A stretch of DNA of 64,000 nt from Hymenolepis diminuta (taxonomy: Eukaryota > Platyhelminthes > Cestoda > Cyclophyllidea > Hymenolepididae). The first letter of the stretch is position 1; every line of letters starts with the position of its first letter. The position numbers were made by a program, and so were the translations under genes. Positions 22,201 through 34,700 of this stretch are shown piece by piece. The notes beneath the pieces are model-generated. The model was not told where the DNA came from and did no database searches. It saw only the letters and a program-made list of their open reading frames with translations. The stretch spans positions 5,244,649 through 5,308,648 of the forward strand of contig CAADRB010000001.1 in assembly GCA_900708905.1 (NCBI GenBank), read 5' to 3'.

Positions 22201-25200
22201 CAATGAGCAGATTTCCGAGGACCTACGGAATGCCATCTCTATCCGAAATGATAGTTGAAAAAAATTACTCATAAAGACCGGGGAAAAAATCTTAGCCTTT
22301 CAGTTAATCGAAAGTAAATTCCGGAAATCAAACAAGCGAGCAAGAACTATAAACAACACTTAGATTGAATAAATAGGGAATCCTAAGTTAAACGTAAACA
22401 GCGGCTCACAACGGAAATTACCTACGCCTTTTGCTTTGAAGATACGAAAACGGTAAAGTAAACCTAACGTAGGATTCAATAGCAAAATAATTTCAAGCTT
22501 CTGCAACCAAAATTCTGCAAATTTGTTTAATCACAACACAATAATGCAACGTAAGAATATAAAAGAAGCTTACAGCCTCTTGAAGTTGACCAAACACAAC
22601 ATCATTCTCCGTAATCCAGCAGAAAAGATCATATTTCGATGTATTCTTAGCATCCCCCTCTTTTGATAAAACAGCTTCAAGTGCGGGTAACAGCTTTTTT
22701 CTGTACTCCAGTGCTTCCGTAAGGCTTACCTATATACGGGAAAAAGAATGACAACAAATTGAGCTTTAGATCCCAGTGTATACTACTTATACTCACAGTG
22801 AGAAGTTGTGCAGCACAAGCGACAAAGTCAACTGATTCAATATCCTCAGTAAGACAAGTTTTTGCATACGAGACCAACCTCTCTGCTAAATTGGTGATAA
22901 AATGTGGGACAAGCGTCATCTATAAAGAAAATAGGACATAAAACAATGTTCTTTTGGCTATTTAGCGAGAGAAACGACTTGCAGACGCACAGTTTGAAAG
23001 AAGATATCCTCGGAGGAGAGAAGATTGTTACCAATGGTGCTTTTATCGACAACTCCAGCCTGTACTGCTGCCTCAACTGAGGCTTTGAAGACAGGTTTGA
23101 AAAGGTCATTCTGTTTTAGTCTAAAACGACCAAAATAAAACCGATTGAGTAGATTGTTACAATCTCGCATACTAAACAAAACGCTTTTAAAAGAGGAATG
23201 CGCAAAATATTATTTCAAAATACTCCATTTAAATAAAAAGGTGAGACTAGAGTAGCGTATCACCGAAAATGACTATTAAATATAGGATTAACTAAACTAG
23301 GACATAAAATTGACAGGAAGCAGACATTTATGATGGAGCGAACAGAATTCGTTTCTTGGACATTGGGTTATTTCAATGTTTTGAGTAAAAAGTTTCGTTA
23401 CTGCCACATTACCGACTAATCAGAAATATAGTCAACCCCATATCCATAGCTACATATACGTAATTTGAACCTTTTAATACAGGGTGTATGAGGCAACTGA
23501 GAGCACCTACATTCTTGTAATTTAAACTCACCCGATAATAAATTATACATTTTTTACGTCAGAAGATCTCATGATGGATAATACTCTAACCAGTGAAACG
23601 AAGACACGCTGTAACAGTATCTATAAAAGCGAAACACTGCAATTTAGAAATTACAAGATCTCTCTAAGTCGCCAGATCTTTCGTTTGCAAGGTTAGAAAG
23701 GAGCTACTCAATGAAAACAATGGAGACAGATTGGACCATTCACCACGAGGAAGAGAAAACAGGAGTATTGCCTACACTGCTCAATCACTCAGAACACCTG
23801 AGTTTGTGAGAAGAGTGCATGGTATGGCATGATGGACGATATTCGTGGGAAGTCAATGCACGACATCTTGCCAAACATCTTCAAGTGTCTGAAGGAACAA
23901 CAATACATAAGGAACGTTCTTCACCAAGACCTCGGATACAAATCTCATACGTTCTCAGGCAAGGTCGTCAGTTTATGTGGACAAAAACAACTCAGGAGAA
24001 TCGTTTAATGCGTGCAAAATCACTCTTAGACTAACTGAAGCACCCAGAAGAACAGGAGTGTCTTTGATTTTTCTCCCACCAAAGAACTTCCACCAGAGTC
24101 AAAAAGTCCATTCAAGACGTGGTAGGTGTCTATGTGGAGGCGGACTCCACTGGACTTTCAACTGTTATGCACACGAAGCTTCCATCAACAGTGATGGTTT
24201 TTTCAGCGTTGTTAGCAGTGCGGGAGGGACACATTATGACTCCTCCATTATTTCCACAGGGCCCTAGAGTCAATGCAGATGCAGATGCAGATTTCTGTGT
24301 GGAGACTCTTCAAACCATTCTTGTTAAGCTGACCTGGATAGACAGCGTTGGCAGTGGAGAAGGACCCTCTGTATCTTCCAACAAGATTCGCCTCAATCCC
24401 ATAAAGCTCTCAAAACCCAGGATTGGGTGAATGGATGGATGGATAGATGGCCGAGAATTTTCATCATCATGCCACTCCAAACTTACGGCCTCCTCCTAAC
24501 TTACCAGACCTTAACCCTTCGATTACTACGTGTGGGGCGAGGCGTCGTTGAAAAGGAAGTTAATAAGCATCCCCAAAACATCAAATGCTTCTCTCTGATG
24601 GAAATAGTAGTCAGAGCAATAGCCCGAGCAATGGAGGACATCGATAATGACCACCTGATCTGATTAAAGCTTGCAATTAGTCGTTGTCCAACTGAAATTG
24701 AGTGGGTGATGGAAGCCAAAGGAGGATATATAGAATAAAACCCAAGTTAATATTGTCCATTTGGTTTGTTACAAGGAATCAAGTTTCAGCCATTGAGAGT
24801 TTCACTTTCTGTTTTTCCAAGTGCGTAAGGTGTGCTCAGATACCTTACGCACCCTATTAATTGTCTTCCGAATTGAGTGGCTGCTGCAATATTACTACCT
24901 CAGTGTCCAGTCTACTAATATTGCAGTGATAATCCAGATTATATCAAGGGTTACTTAGCACAAAAATATAAGCCAAGGAGAAAATTGAAGATTTCAATTT
25001 TCTCTAAAAACGCAGTTTTTCATCTTCGAACATTTTGGATATCCGTCTTGGGGAAATAAACGAGCTTAATGCTTCCATTCCTTTAGTAATCAGTTGAATA
25101 CGGACAAGTTTGCAGACTAATGAAAAGGACATCGAGAAGTAAAATCAGTAGCTGATCAGTCAACATTAAATACAACTGAAATCAAAGAGTTGATTTTGGT

Positions 25201-28200
25201 GAATTGAAGGATGACAGAATGCAAGTTTCTCATCAGAAGTGATTCAAAATATTTTCTCGTCCCAAATGGAATAAAAAATAACAATGTGCTTCGAAAAGTT
25301 TGATATTTAACACTTTCGACACGGATATAACTCAAATAAACGTTGAATTAACTGAAAATGAATAAACAACAACATAGAATAGGCAAGTATTTGAGTAAAT
25401 TACCCAAATTAAAATTTTATAGGTGAAGCTGTGAGTGGCTAAGTAGCGGTCAATGGAAACGAAGTGGATGCTTATATACGTAAACACAATGTAATAACAC
25501 TATTGAATCACGCAATAGTACATAAAAAATAATTACCGACACCAGCGAGAATGCAGAACCCTCGCAATTTCACAGACCTCAGCCCCCGCCAGGAATATAT
25601 TCAACACATGGTACCGACTACCACTTGCACCCACCATACTCGAGAGAAGTGGAGGGAAGACTTCGGCAAAGAGCGAGGCAGCGTCGGTGGCTCCGCTAAT
25701 TTTCGGAGCAACTGACTCAATTGCTGGCCAGAGACGACCACCCAGACACCGCATTCCTTCCTGCTTCGCGACAAAACGTGAGTCACCACACCCTCGGGCA
25801 AAATCAAAGGAAATTACGCTGAAAGATGAAGAAAAAAAAATTGATGATGATGATCGCGAATTTTGCAATAATCGCCCAATAAATTGATAGATAGATCCGA
25901 ACATAGATGATCAGATTTTAGAATATGATTTATGTCAACCTCGAAACACTTAATGCAAAGATATGAAAATATTATAAAGTGGGAAGTAATGCTAGTCACG
26001 AAATGACTGCTCTGTAGCTGTGAAGATGGAATTGAATGAAGAGTTAAGATTCAATCCAAATAACCTTATAAAGTCGGAATTGGGTTTAAATGGATTAGAA
26101 ATAGTTTGCGAAATAAGCGAATTACGAAAATGCATATTCAAACTTCCATTTTTGAACAAAAAATCGATTTTCAATGCAATTTTTCATTAAATGGTATTCA
26201 AAGTCAAACTTGAATAGGCAATAACACTCTTCGTGATAATAGATTAATGCTCGAGACCGAGAGAAATACTGCTCAATAAGGTACTATTTTAGACCTTTCA
26301 TCAAGTGCCAACGCAGAGGGACACAACTATAAATCAGGTAGAAATAGAGATATGAAAAAATAAAATTAATATGTAGAAATGAAGTGCTTTAAGGTTTCTA
26401 CTGTCATAATACAGAATTCCATCCGTGGAATAACGTTGAACTGTCCAAAAGGAGAAATTAAAACTTTAGGAAATTGAAAGCATTGACTAATGACTACCAT
26501 TAATGAGGGCCTTTTCTATGACAAGAGATTTTTGAGAATTTTCTCTCTACATCCCTAAGCACATTCTTTCAACATACTTTCTTTATATAAACTCTAATAA
26601 AAGTAAGTCAGGTTAATCGAAAATTACTTTTACAGGTAAGTCATGAAAACAGACAATTTTAAGCATTATTATTTGGTGAAATAAAATAACTCCATTAGCA
26701 GAATAAATAGGCTACAAAATATTAAATAACATTTTAAATGATGAGAAAATTACCTGTTATTTGCAGTCACCCCACGCCACCGAGCATCCAGACCACTAGT
26801 CGGACGTGAATTGAGAATGCACTTTACCAAGCGCAAGAAGGCTGTCAACAGAACATCACTTTTGACCCGATTCGGCTGGCCAAATAGGGCGTTAATCAAC
26901 ACACCCGCCTCATCTTCATAACCCATCCAAAGAACAGCAGCAATCTTTGTAAGGGCTTCAAGCAGTTGATCAGGATCAGAGAGACAATCTACGGTGAGTT
27001 GAAAGCAGGCGAGGGAAGGGAGGCAGGGATCCTCACCAACCACCCCATAAATTCCACGTTGACGAGTTACCAGAGCGAAAAGAGCGCCGCTATCGTTTGG
27101 TGCTGAGATTAAACCCAACAATGATGAGGGCTGCTCGAACTCAAGTTGGCAGATGCAACGACCAGTTAACGCTAAAAGTAGAGAAGAGCAATAAAAGCAT
27201 ACGAGTTAAGATTTATAAGCATAGTATAAACTAGTAACCATTAATTCATAAACGACAATCTAATATTAACAGATGCTTTATTGAAAGTAGCATACAGGGT
27301 AGCGCATAAATAGCTTTGAAATAATGGCTTAAGAAAATCCAGGACGTGGGATTTAAAGCTTACATACTTTTGTTAATTCTAAATTTAAGACGCCACCGCC
27401 TTCGCATTGTTTTTAGGTGCAGATTTGCATTAACTATTAGAGTTTTCAATAATCCGTATCCTCAGGTATTTAGTTGACCATAACTTATTAATAATTAACT
27501 CTATTTGTCAAGGGTTGTCAAATCTCGACAGAAACTTAGCATTCGAAGCTACGGGAGTTCGTTTATTAATAGTTTCGGAGACCATTAATCCCAAGTACGA
27601 ATGGGAGCACACACTACATATTCTCTTAACTGAAAACAAATTTTGTTCAAATCGGAACTATGATAAGCCTTCTAAATCAATAAAAGGAGAACACAAAACA
27701 CCAACCTTCAGTGATATATACAACTCCAAATTCTGTAGAAAACAATGCCAGAAGAGTACAGGGATACACGCTAGGTTCAGTAATTGAAGCAACAACTTGG
27801 AAATCTGTCACACTGGTGTCCACAACGACGGAAACCCTCGAGATTGACTTCTCGTTTCCAAGTGATGCAGATTCGACATCTAGCAATATCAAAGACAAGG
27901 CATCTTCCTCTTCCACAGACTTACACAGGAGCCACAAGTTGGATGGCGTTGATGTTGAGAATAGTGTTGTATCTATCGCTTCTCCGTAGGTGTCATTATT
28001 AAGGTCCAAACATAAGAGAAGCTAAACAAAACAGATAGCATAGATCTGATGATAACGACTTTATAAAGGCATATAGTGAGTTAGAATTTACTGTATACTC
28101 AAAATCAGCGTCAAGATCCCAGACGATTAGGCGAGATTGGGTGAGCAGAAACATCCGAGATGTGTTTTGCGAAGTAGCCACGGTAAGAAAGCGTAGAACT

Positions 28201-30016
28201 TTCTTAAAGTACAACAGAAACATGCAGTCATCAATTAGGATTGTTCAGATGTCGTATATAATATAACTATAAACATAAAAGCCATGCAAGTCAGGAGGCT
28301 ATCGATCCTTAAAACTAAAAACAGGAAGAGATACAATCTGTGCATCAATGAATATTTCAATAGAGGCTGAATTTACCAATCTAATGATTTAATCATTTAT
28401 CTTAGTACTCTTGCTGTGAGAAAGCAAAAATTAACACTAAGGTAAACAATTGATAAAAAATGGACTTGCATCAGCTGCAAATAGCAGCTTATGCCGACTG
28501 ACAACTCAGTAGCACTACAGACGGAAGCAGCACCAAAGCCCAAGTTCGAATGGCTTCCTTTTCCACTATCAGACAAAAATTTGGTTTGTTAAATACGGGA
28601 TTACGAAAAATGCGGACGAATGTAAACCCTCGATCTTAAAAAGCAATACTTAGATCTTTAAAGCTGAGGCTTATCAGAACTGAATACTCAAAATACTCAA
28701 ACCGTAAAGGCCTTAAGCACAGAGCGGAGCCAATTGCAACTTAGGTCATGTAGAATTCGCTAATTTCAGGAACGAAATATCCTATTTTCACGGGCCGCTT
28801 CCCTTTCCCAGTAAATACTATATACCTTCCCTCCCAATCGTATCTTAAATAAGATCATTTGATTTAATAGACTTACTAAGGTAATCATCTATCAATCAGA
28901 AAATTTAACATTGTAAACAACCTTTTAGTACACATCAATTCAATCTCATCTGACATAAAAAACAAATACTTAGAGGTCAGAGTCAAAGTGAGAAGAAAAA
29001 AATGCAATTTGGCATACCCCTGTGGCTGATAATCCACCCAAGGAAACCAAACTGGAGACATTGAGAACGGGGACCCTACTCGTAGCAAAAGACCAAATTG
29101 ATGAGACACGGCGACCTAGGCCCGAAAGGAGACTAGTGTTGGCAAGATTCTCTGACATATTCATCTGATATTGAACCGACGTATTCACGGCATTAGAGCC
29201 AACCGATTGGAGGTTAGTAACACCTTCAATGACGAGAAAGAACACCACTTGTTCTTGAGGTGTTCGAGCATCGACTCCAAAGACACGACCCTGACTTGTG
29301 GCCAATAAGAATGTGCCAGCCTGAAAAAAATACGTAAGAGTAATAACCGCAGACTAAAATGGGTTAACTAATAACCAACAAACTTACACATGGGCCCTCT
29401 TCAAGAGCAACACAAGATTCTCCACTTTTGAGACCGTTTAGACGCGTGTCTATGCAATCGTAGACAACCTGTGAATTTCCAACAGCTCCAAAGACACCAC
29501 GGGGCCAAACACGAAGGACATCAGAAGCTACAGCAGCACAAAGGCGTGGGCGGCCATCGTTTTCGAAACATGAAACCGAGACTGCAGTTGCAGAGGCTCT
29601 TTGATTAGACGGGAGCTCGAATTGACGACAGGAGGAAGTTATACCAACCTAAAATAAAATTAAATCAGTAAACTCATTAAAGAACGAAACTAAGAAGGAT
29701 GTCATGTGAGGAACTCACGGTGTTATCCTTCGAATGAGTAAACCGCCACAAGAAAAGATTACCATCCGTTACAACACCGATCCAATCATGGGGAAAGAGC
29801 TTGACAGCAGCATCTAAAGAGCCAAAAGAAATAATAAAAACGATGCCTTGAAATTTCCCGATTGGCCAGGACGAACCTACCAGAATCAGTACGCAAAAGA
29901 CAATCAGTCAAGAAAGTGGGGAGCGTCGCAACTAACTTCTGAGTGCTTAGCAAAGATCGCCTATCGGATGTAAAAGTAAATATTTCTCCGCGAGTTGAAG
30001 CAAAAGATGTATCCAT
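19227..30016 (-). CDS. NUP133: NUP133, nuclear pore Y-complex scaffold
   Basis: NUP133 is the outermost scaffold protein of the nuclear pore Y complex. Eighteen coding exons (minus strand, high to low): 30016-29881, 29813-29719, 29648-29388, 29320-29018, 28202-28092, 28021-27706, 27171-26754, 25818-25537, 23120-22979, 22919-22797, 22729-22574, 21788-21566, 21489-21299, 21227-20952, 20887-20696, 20227-19968, 19547-19456, 19399-19227. All phases fit; the product is about 1249 aa (human 1156). Diagnostic stretches are SLLSGLGRRVSSIWSF (human MLSGIGRRVSSLFG), FAWLHQLGNRN (human LSWLHEINSQ) and RRRTLLSLSKLAG (human KKKTLLGLSKLAA). Exon 8 (25818-25537) is the least conserved. The start at 30016 lacks the long N-terminal tail of the human protein; a TTTAG just upstream could be the acceptor of another 5' exon. 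Confidence 0.95.
23121..25536 (-). other. NUP133 intron 8, containing a mariner copy
   Basis: The longest NUP133 intron (2.4 kb). Most of its excess length is the 1.37-kb mariner at 23480-24854, inserted antisense to NUP133. The rest is AT-rich and featureless. Exon 8 ends in phase 2 and exon 9 begins with the matching base. Confidence 0.8.
23480..24854 (+). mobile_element. Mariner element copy 1 (defective)
   Basis: Mariner family DNA transposon, antisense within a NUP133 intron. The ends are imperfect inverted repeats: CAGGGTGTATGAGGCAACTG at the left and, read inward from the right, GGGTGCGTAAGGTATCTGAG. A TA lies outside each end (23478-23479 and 24855-24856), the expected target duplication. 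The interior carries transposase pieces in several frames: [20 protein letters not shown] and [13 protein letters not shown] (DNA-binding half), then SVMVF-like [30 protein letters not shown], a [12 protein letters not shown] catalytic block near 24495, [12 protein letters not shown], and a closing GGYIE before the stop near 24735. Frame changes between these blocks make it unable to encode a transposase. Confidence 0.88.
25819..29387 (-). other. Remaining long NUP133 introns
   Basis: Introns longer than 300 bp here are 25819-26753, 27172-27705 and 28203-29017. All are AT-rich with GT-AG borders, and I see no nested gene or repeat in them. Further introns of this gene above 300 bp are 19548-19967, 20228-20695 and 21789-22573. 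Confidence 0.55.
27706..30016 (-). other. NUP133: NUP133 N-terminal beta-propeller with ALPS-like membrane sensor
   Basis: Exons 1-6, about residues 1-407. Repeating hydrophobic strand patterns such as WIGVVTDGNLFLWRF, GTFLLATSQGRVFGVD and MFLLTQSRLIVWDLD are propeller-like and line up with the human propeller (LVCKEKLIIWKI, VMVATREGSIRYW, NISKWELDD). The curvature-sensing loop is at about residues 226-244 (NTSLLSGLGRRVSSIWSF), rich in Ser and Gly with spaced hydrophobics as in the human ALPS motif. Confidence 0.85.
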
Positions 30017-30556
30017 TTTTAATCTAAAGGGTTGAAGGAAACTTACTAAAATTCATGAATTAAGTAGGTTTAATAATACAAAACTAATTGATAAATTAAC
30101 TTGAAATAAAAAAAAAACTATCAACAAATAGATTACTCACATTTGATGGAAGGCAAGATCACCCAATGTAGCAACATGCGCAATTATCCAGTAATAATTA
30201 ACCTTGGAATGTTCGAAAGGAGAAAATATATATTTCTATTAGAATCGATATTTCATGTTTTGTTTCTAGATATGAATAATATTACTTATGAAAATTATTA
30301 AATAAGTTCGTGATAAATATTCAAAGTTCCTATTTGAGTACCATATTACGACCATTAAAGATCATTATCTTTACCTGCATGTTTATTTTTCAAAGTCAAA
30401 ATAATTAATTGCTTGTTTTAAACTTGATCAAATTCAATGAAAATATATTAACAACAATCCGGAATAAAATTTTAATTCTTTACGATATGTATGTTATTGT
30501 GACCTTGGGTCTAAAGGCCACGATATTAAAACCCTAGAAGCATTTGTGAACATGCA
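30017..30556. promoter_or_regulatory. Divergent promoter region of NUP133 (-) and GCN2 (+)
   Basis: 540 bp between the two start codons, very AT-rich and free of coding potential. It is too short for two well-separated promoters, so a shared bidirectional promoter is the simplest reading. No consensus TATA was assigned to either side. Confidence 0.5.
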
Positions 30557-31709
30557 ATGTCTGAATTAAAAATGGAAAACCTCATGAAGCAAAAATCTGA
30601 ACTATTTTTAATAATCAACACTTATTCCGACCTCATAACGTCGATCAAAGGTCTTCCCAACTTTGTATGTTCTATTTGCGACTGTTATGTGTTTGGTAGA
30701 GATCAATTGAAAATGAAGAAGATATTCCCGATGAAGCGTTCCCGATTAGGATTGCATTTCATATACGAGCACCCCGAAATCCAGATCTTGAAAAACTAAA
30801 CCTTATTCTTCCAACTCCTGAGTTGGATGTTCTGATAAGATGTAACCGTAATTATCCAGATGTGTAAGTATCCATTTGCATGTCATCCAATATATACCAA
30901 CATTTATTCATTTACTCTGAAGTTCACCAAAAGTTGAGTTCCAAAGTCCTCGAGATTTTGACGAGGATAAATATAAAGCATTTGTCCAGTATTTTCATTC
31001 AAAATGCAAAGATAATGTTGAATACGTGAGTATTTTATTATTGATATCATCTTGTTTAATCTTTCCCACAAGTATTTAAAACATTTAATGCATTAATGTT
31101 TAGAATACTGTTTGTTGTCTCGTATCGTCAGTTATTGACTGTCTTGCTGAAATTCGTGAGCGAGAACCAACTGAACTTCTTGCTAAAATAAGTGATGAAA
31201 TAGCTCGAAGAAAGAAAGAAGTTAAAACTGAGGTAAGGATCTATACGCACTTAATGGGCTTTCTTTAGGTAATGTCTCTCGAAAAGGGTCTTCGTTTCCG
31301 TCAAGTGCTTCTCAAAGTAAGTCTTATAAATTAAAGAAATTTACTATTTCTTGGTGTTTTTAGAAAATTCGAAGTAATATTGACGACAAAGACTTTTTAA
31401 TGGGAAGGTAATTTCGTTTGATTTCACTTTATAGATCAATAAACTTCTATTTCTACTTGTTACTTTCTTTCACTGTAGTTCTTCGTCAAGTTCTGAAACG
31501 ACGAAGACCTGTCCGGTGGCAAATCACCAATGTGTCCAACGTCTTTCATTTTCTCTTCCCGTTGTTCAACATTCTTTTGAAGAGTCTCAAAGGCGATCTG
31601 AAAGCGGTCAAACCTCTGAAACTAAGATACGGTCAAAAGATCGATCTTCGGAATCGTATACTCTAGGAGTAATACGTGGCCGTTGCCAGGATGGGCCGCA
31701 TAAACCAAC
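30557..31709 (+). other. EIF2AK4: GCN2 RWD domain and charged linker (exons 1-7)
   Basis: Exons 30557-30664, 30700-30863, 30923-31025, 31104-31232, 31269-31316, 31364-31407, 31479-31709. The RWD domain covers about residues 1-160: an N-terminal helix with [15 protein letters not shown], then [29 protein letters not shown] (the conserved YPxxxP turn of RWD folds) and an end helix [15 protein letters not shown]. In GCN2 this domain binds GCN1. A Lys/Arg/Glu-rich helix and a Ser-rich, probably disordered linker follow (SSSSSETTK, then [14 protein letters not shown] repeats). Five of the six introns here are 35-78 nt. Confidence 0.88.
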
Positions 31710-34700
31710 GTAAGTTCAAATTTATTACAATTTAGCTTATAATCTTCTTATTCGTGGCTTAACAAACATTTGAAAAGTTTTATAAAATGGTTTACTCGAA
31801 TACCTTTCAGTGGGGTAATACCAATTTCTACTCACATGTGATTTACAAATTTTACTTTGAAATGAATTTTGGTCGAGCGGAATTTTGTGGTTTTTCCTTT
31901 TCGCTTTTTCATTAGTGTTCATGAAAATCGTGGGCTATTTAAGATTTCAGTATTTTGAGCTGTATTATAAACTTTAGCAATAATGATTTACGTGATTAAT
32001 TTTTACTTAGAATTTCAGAAACCATACTTGAACTTGTTGGAAATTTATTAGTTTGTTTATTCATTTGGAGGACTGATTGTCCAGTAATTAAGTGAATTTA
32101 AATGAATACTTGACCATAAAATTGGCCATAAATTAGTACGGTTTCAGTTGCACGTCTTTTTCGACTCTCATGCGAATTATAACTTGTTTGTGCATTACAT
32201 GATTAAAGAATTCAAATTAAATTAAAATTCTCCATTTAGAATAAGTTCTTCCCTATTTAGTCTTCCTGACAGAGTTTCAAGAGAAGGGAACGCTCTTAGA
32301 TATCTCAAACCAGGTCTTATGGACGAGGTGGTTTGAGCTGCGACTAATCAGTTTGACCAAACTATTTTAATAACGTTAATTGTTAATATCTTATTGATCT
32401 CTTATGTCGTTTGTTGCTGTCAGTACTTTTAGGTCGTAAGATTTGCCATTTAAATATTAAACTAGACATCTATTAACACTTTCATCTGATTCGATGCAAT
32501 TGATTTTCACTAAGCCTCCCAATGCAAAATCATCAGAATATCAGTTTTATTTGTGTTTTTTTACCCATTTGTTTAGTTTTCACTAAAAGACTCATTAATC
32601 CAATCATGGTATCTCATCCTCTATCTATTTTTCCGTTGGCTAATTCGCTGCTTGATAAGCATTAGCATTCTTTTCACCAATTAACCGATCCTTTGTACCT
32701 GTTGGTTTAGCCAACCCCAAGCACCTGGAACCCACTTTCCACATCGGGCGAAATTTGCGGCCTTTAGTGAGGAGAACGGCGATGAATTGGAGGCCTATGA
32801 ATGGGTTCTTCCTCTCTCCCCTAAGCTCTCCACAGAGGAACTGCGCAATGGCATTGTGTCTCAATTGAAGCATCTCTCAAAACTTAATCTTGATTCCACT
32901 TTGGTGCCTGTCCGTGCTTTCAGTTTAGATGAGCTAACTACTGAGGACGGTATGTTATAACCTATTTATCATTTTAGTAATGTTTACCTTGAGGATTCCT
33001 GCAAATCTTGAAATGTGTCAGAATAGAGCATGTGTCATATAAAATAATCCTCTAACGAAGACATTCATAATCCACTTGGGTTAGTGTTGATTTTCGGATA
33101 GATGGCTAAATGGAAATCTCTTAAATTGGAAGTGGGGTTGCAAATCAAGAAATCGATGAATGAATTCGTGATGAAATTGACTCACATATGTTCCTAAATC
33201 AGCCACATGTTTACTTTTCGAACCTTTCTTGCATTCAATTTAAACTTCTAACTGATAACAAAATATATAAGCACTAATATCTGAACAAATATTTATCCCT
33301 CGAAGTTATGCGATGAGTGCAGACATTAACATTTTATCTAGCTTATAATTTCATTTATTTATTACGCTTAATTATTGGCCACCTCCAAAGCTCTGATATC
33401 TAAGAGGCTGGATTTTCAGAATATTTCTATTAGATCCTAAATATCGGGTCGCCCTATTTTTTAACTATCCAAAATTCGACCTCTAATAACTGTGTTACGG
33501 TTGTAGGAGTTATTCCTAAGCTCTATTCAGCCATTTTACAACTTTCGTTTATCGATCGAACATTAAGTCATGGTCCCAGAATACTCAGTTTCAACTGTTA
33601 TTTCAGCTTATTCGATGGGCAATTCTTTTTGCACGTTACTTATTTAATCAACTTAATTGGCCTTGAAATTTATTTAATTTACTCCCAGTATCTCCTCCAA
33701 ATATTTGTCAAATGTCGCTGCCTGACTTTTCAAGAACTAAAAGAATCTTAAATATTCAACACTGGCAGATATTATTATTCAATCCTCATTTGCTAAATAA
33801 CAGTATGTAAGGCTCTGTTTATACTTCCCGAGTTCGTTAAAGAAACTGTTGGCGACACTTGACTTGAGTAGAAAAAAATATTCTGGAGCTGCCCTCATCT
33901 ATATCCACCTGTATGGTTGATCATCCACATCACTGGATGTGCAAATATGGCTAATGATCGGGTAATCTCTGACTTAACCTATGAGCACACTAAGCATTAC
34001 GTTATTCTCTATCCTTATTCATTGTTTATTTTGTTTTCCTATACATAGTTTAGGGCAATGCTATTAATTTAAATAGCCATATTCCAGATATTAGGAGATT
34101 TCTTCATATTTGAACTTCTTTAAGTTGGAAGTGTAGAGATTTCTCATGTTGTCTTAAATCTGAATCAAATAATCATCAAATTTGAAGTTTCATTAAAATG
34201 CGCTGGCAAAGGTAACCTTTGTAACCTTTCGGGAAGTTAGTTGAAAAGAATTGATTCGGTTTTGCGGTTAGTATAAATCATAATATATACTAACTGATAA
34301 TTATGCAATTATAAATATTTATTCAGTACTAATATCCTTCTTTTAAAATTTGACATTTCTTTGTGTACGCTTTCTTCTACTAATGAAAATTTAGATCTAG
34401 TTTTTCTAAATATGCAGTTAAGAAAATATGAATAAACGTACACTTTCATCGGTTAAAGCCTTTTTCTCGTGTGCTGCAGTCACAATCACCTTCAACCGGT
34501 TTAACTGCTCCCAAATGCCTTTTGTCAAACAGTTTCTAAATACAAGGGGACATCAACAAAAATTAAAACTCCTCAAATTTTATTCTCCTCCTTTCTCATA
34601 AAATATAATAATGAAACCTATATATCTATCTTTCCACCTCGTATCTTTGTTTAGAATTGTAAATGTTCATTTTCTTTTGCACTAATAGGTATTGCATTTT

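Larger units (their letters stand above)
19227..27171 (-). other. NUP133: NUP133 C-terminal alpha-helical solenoid
   Basis: Exons 7-18, about residues 408-1249. Helical repeats follow the human order: the GQPNRVKSDVLLTAFLRLV region, RLKQNDLFKPVFKASVEAAV, DIFFQTVRLQ (human DVFFREVSQV), the SIDRPEAGLDLAIRFVDKDL segment, WLHQLGNRN, LLSLSKLAG, and the final NYEPWLKILVENAYNLAT that corresponds to human NPYFEFVLKANYEYYVQ. This end contacts NUP107 in the family. Confidence 0.85.

Noticed and set aside
23819..24663. Several 70-100-codon frames treated as separate genes
   Set aside because: They are frameshifted pieces of one mariner transposase, repeated identically at 40048-40892 (reverse) and 45820-46664.
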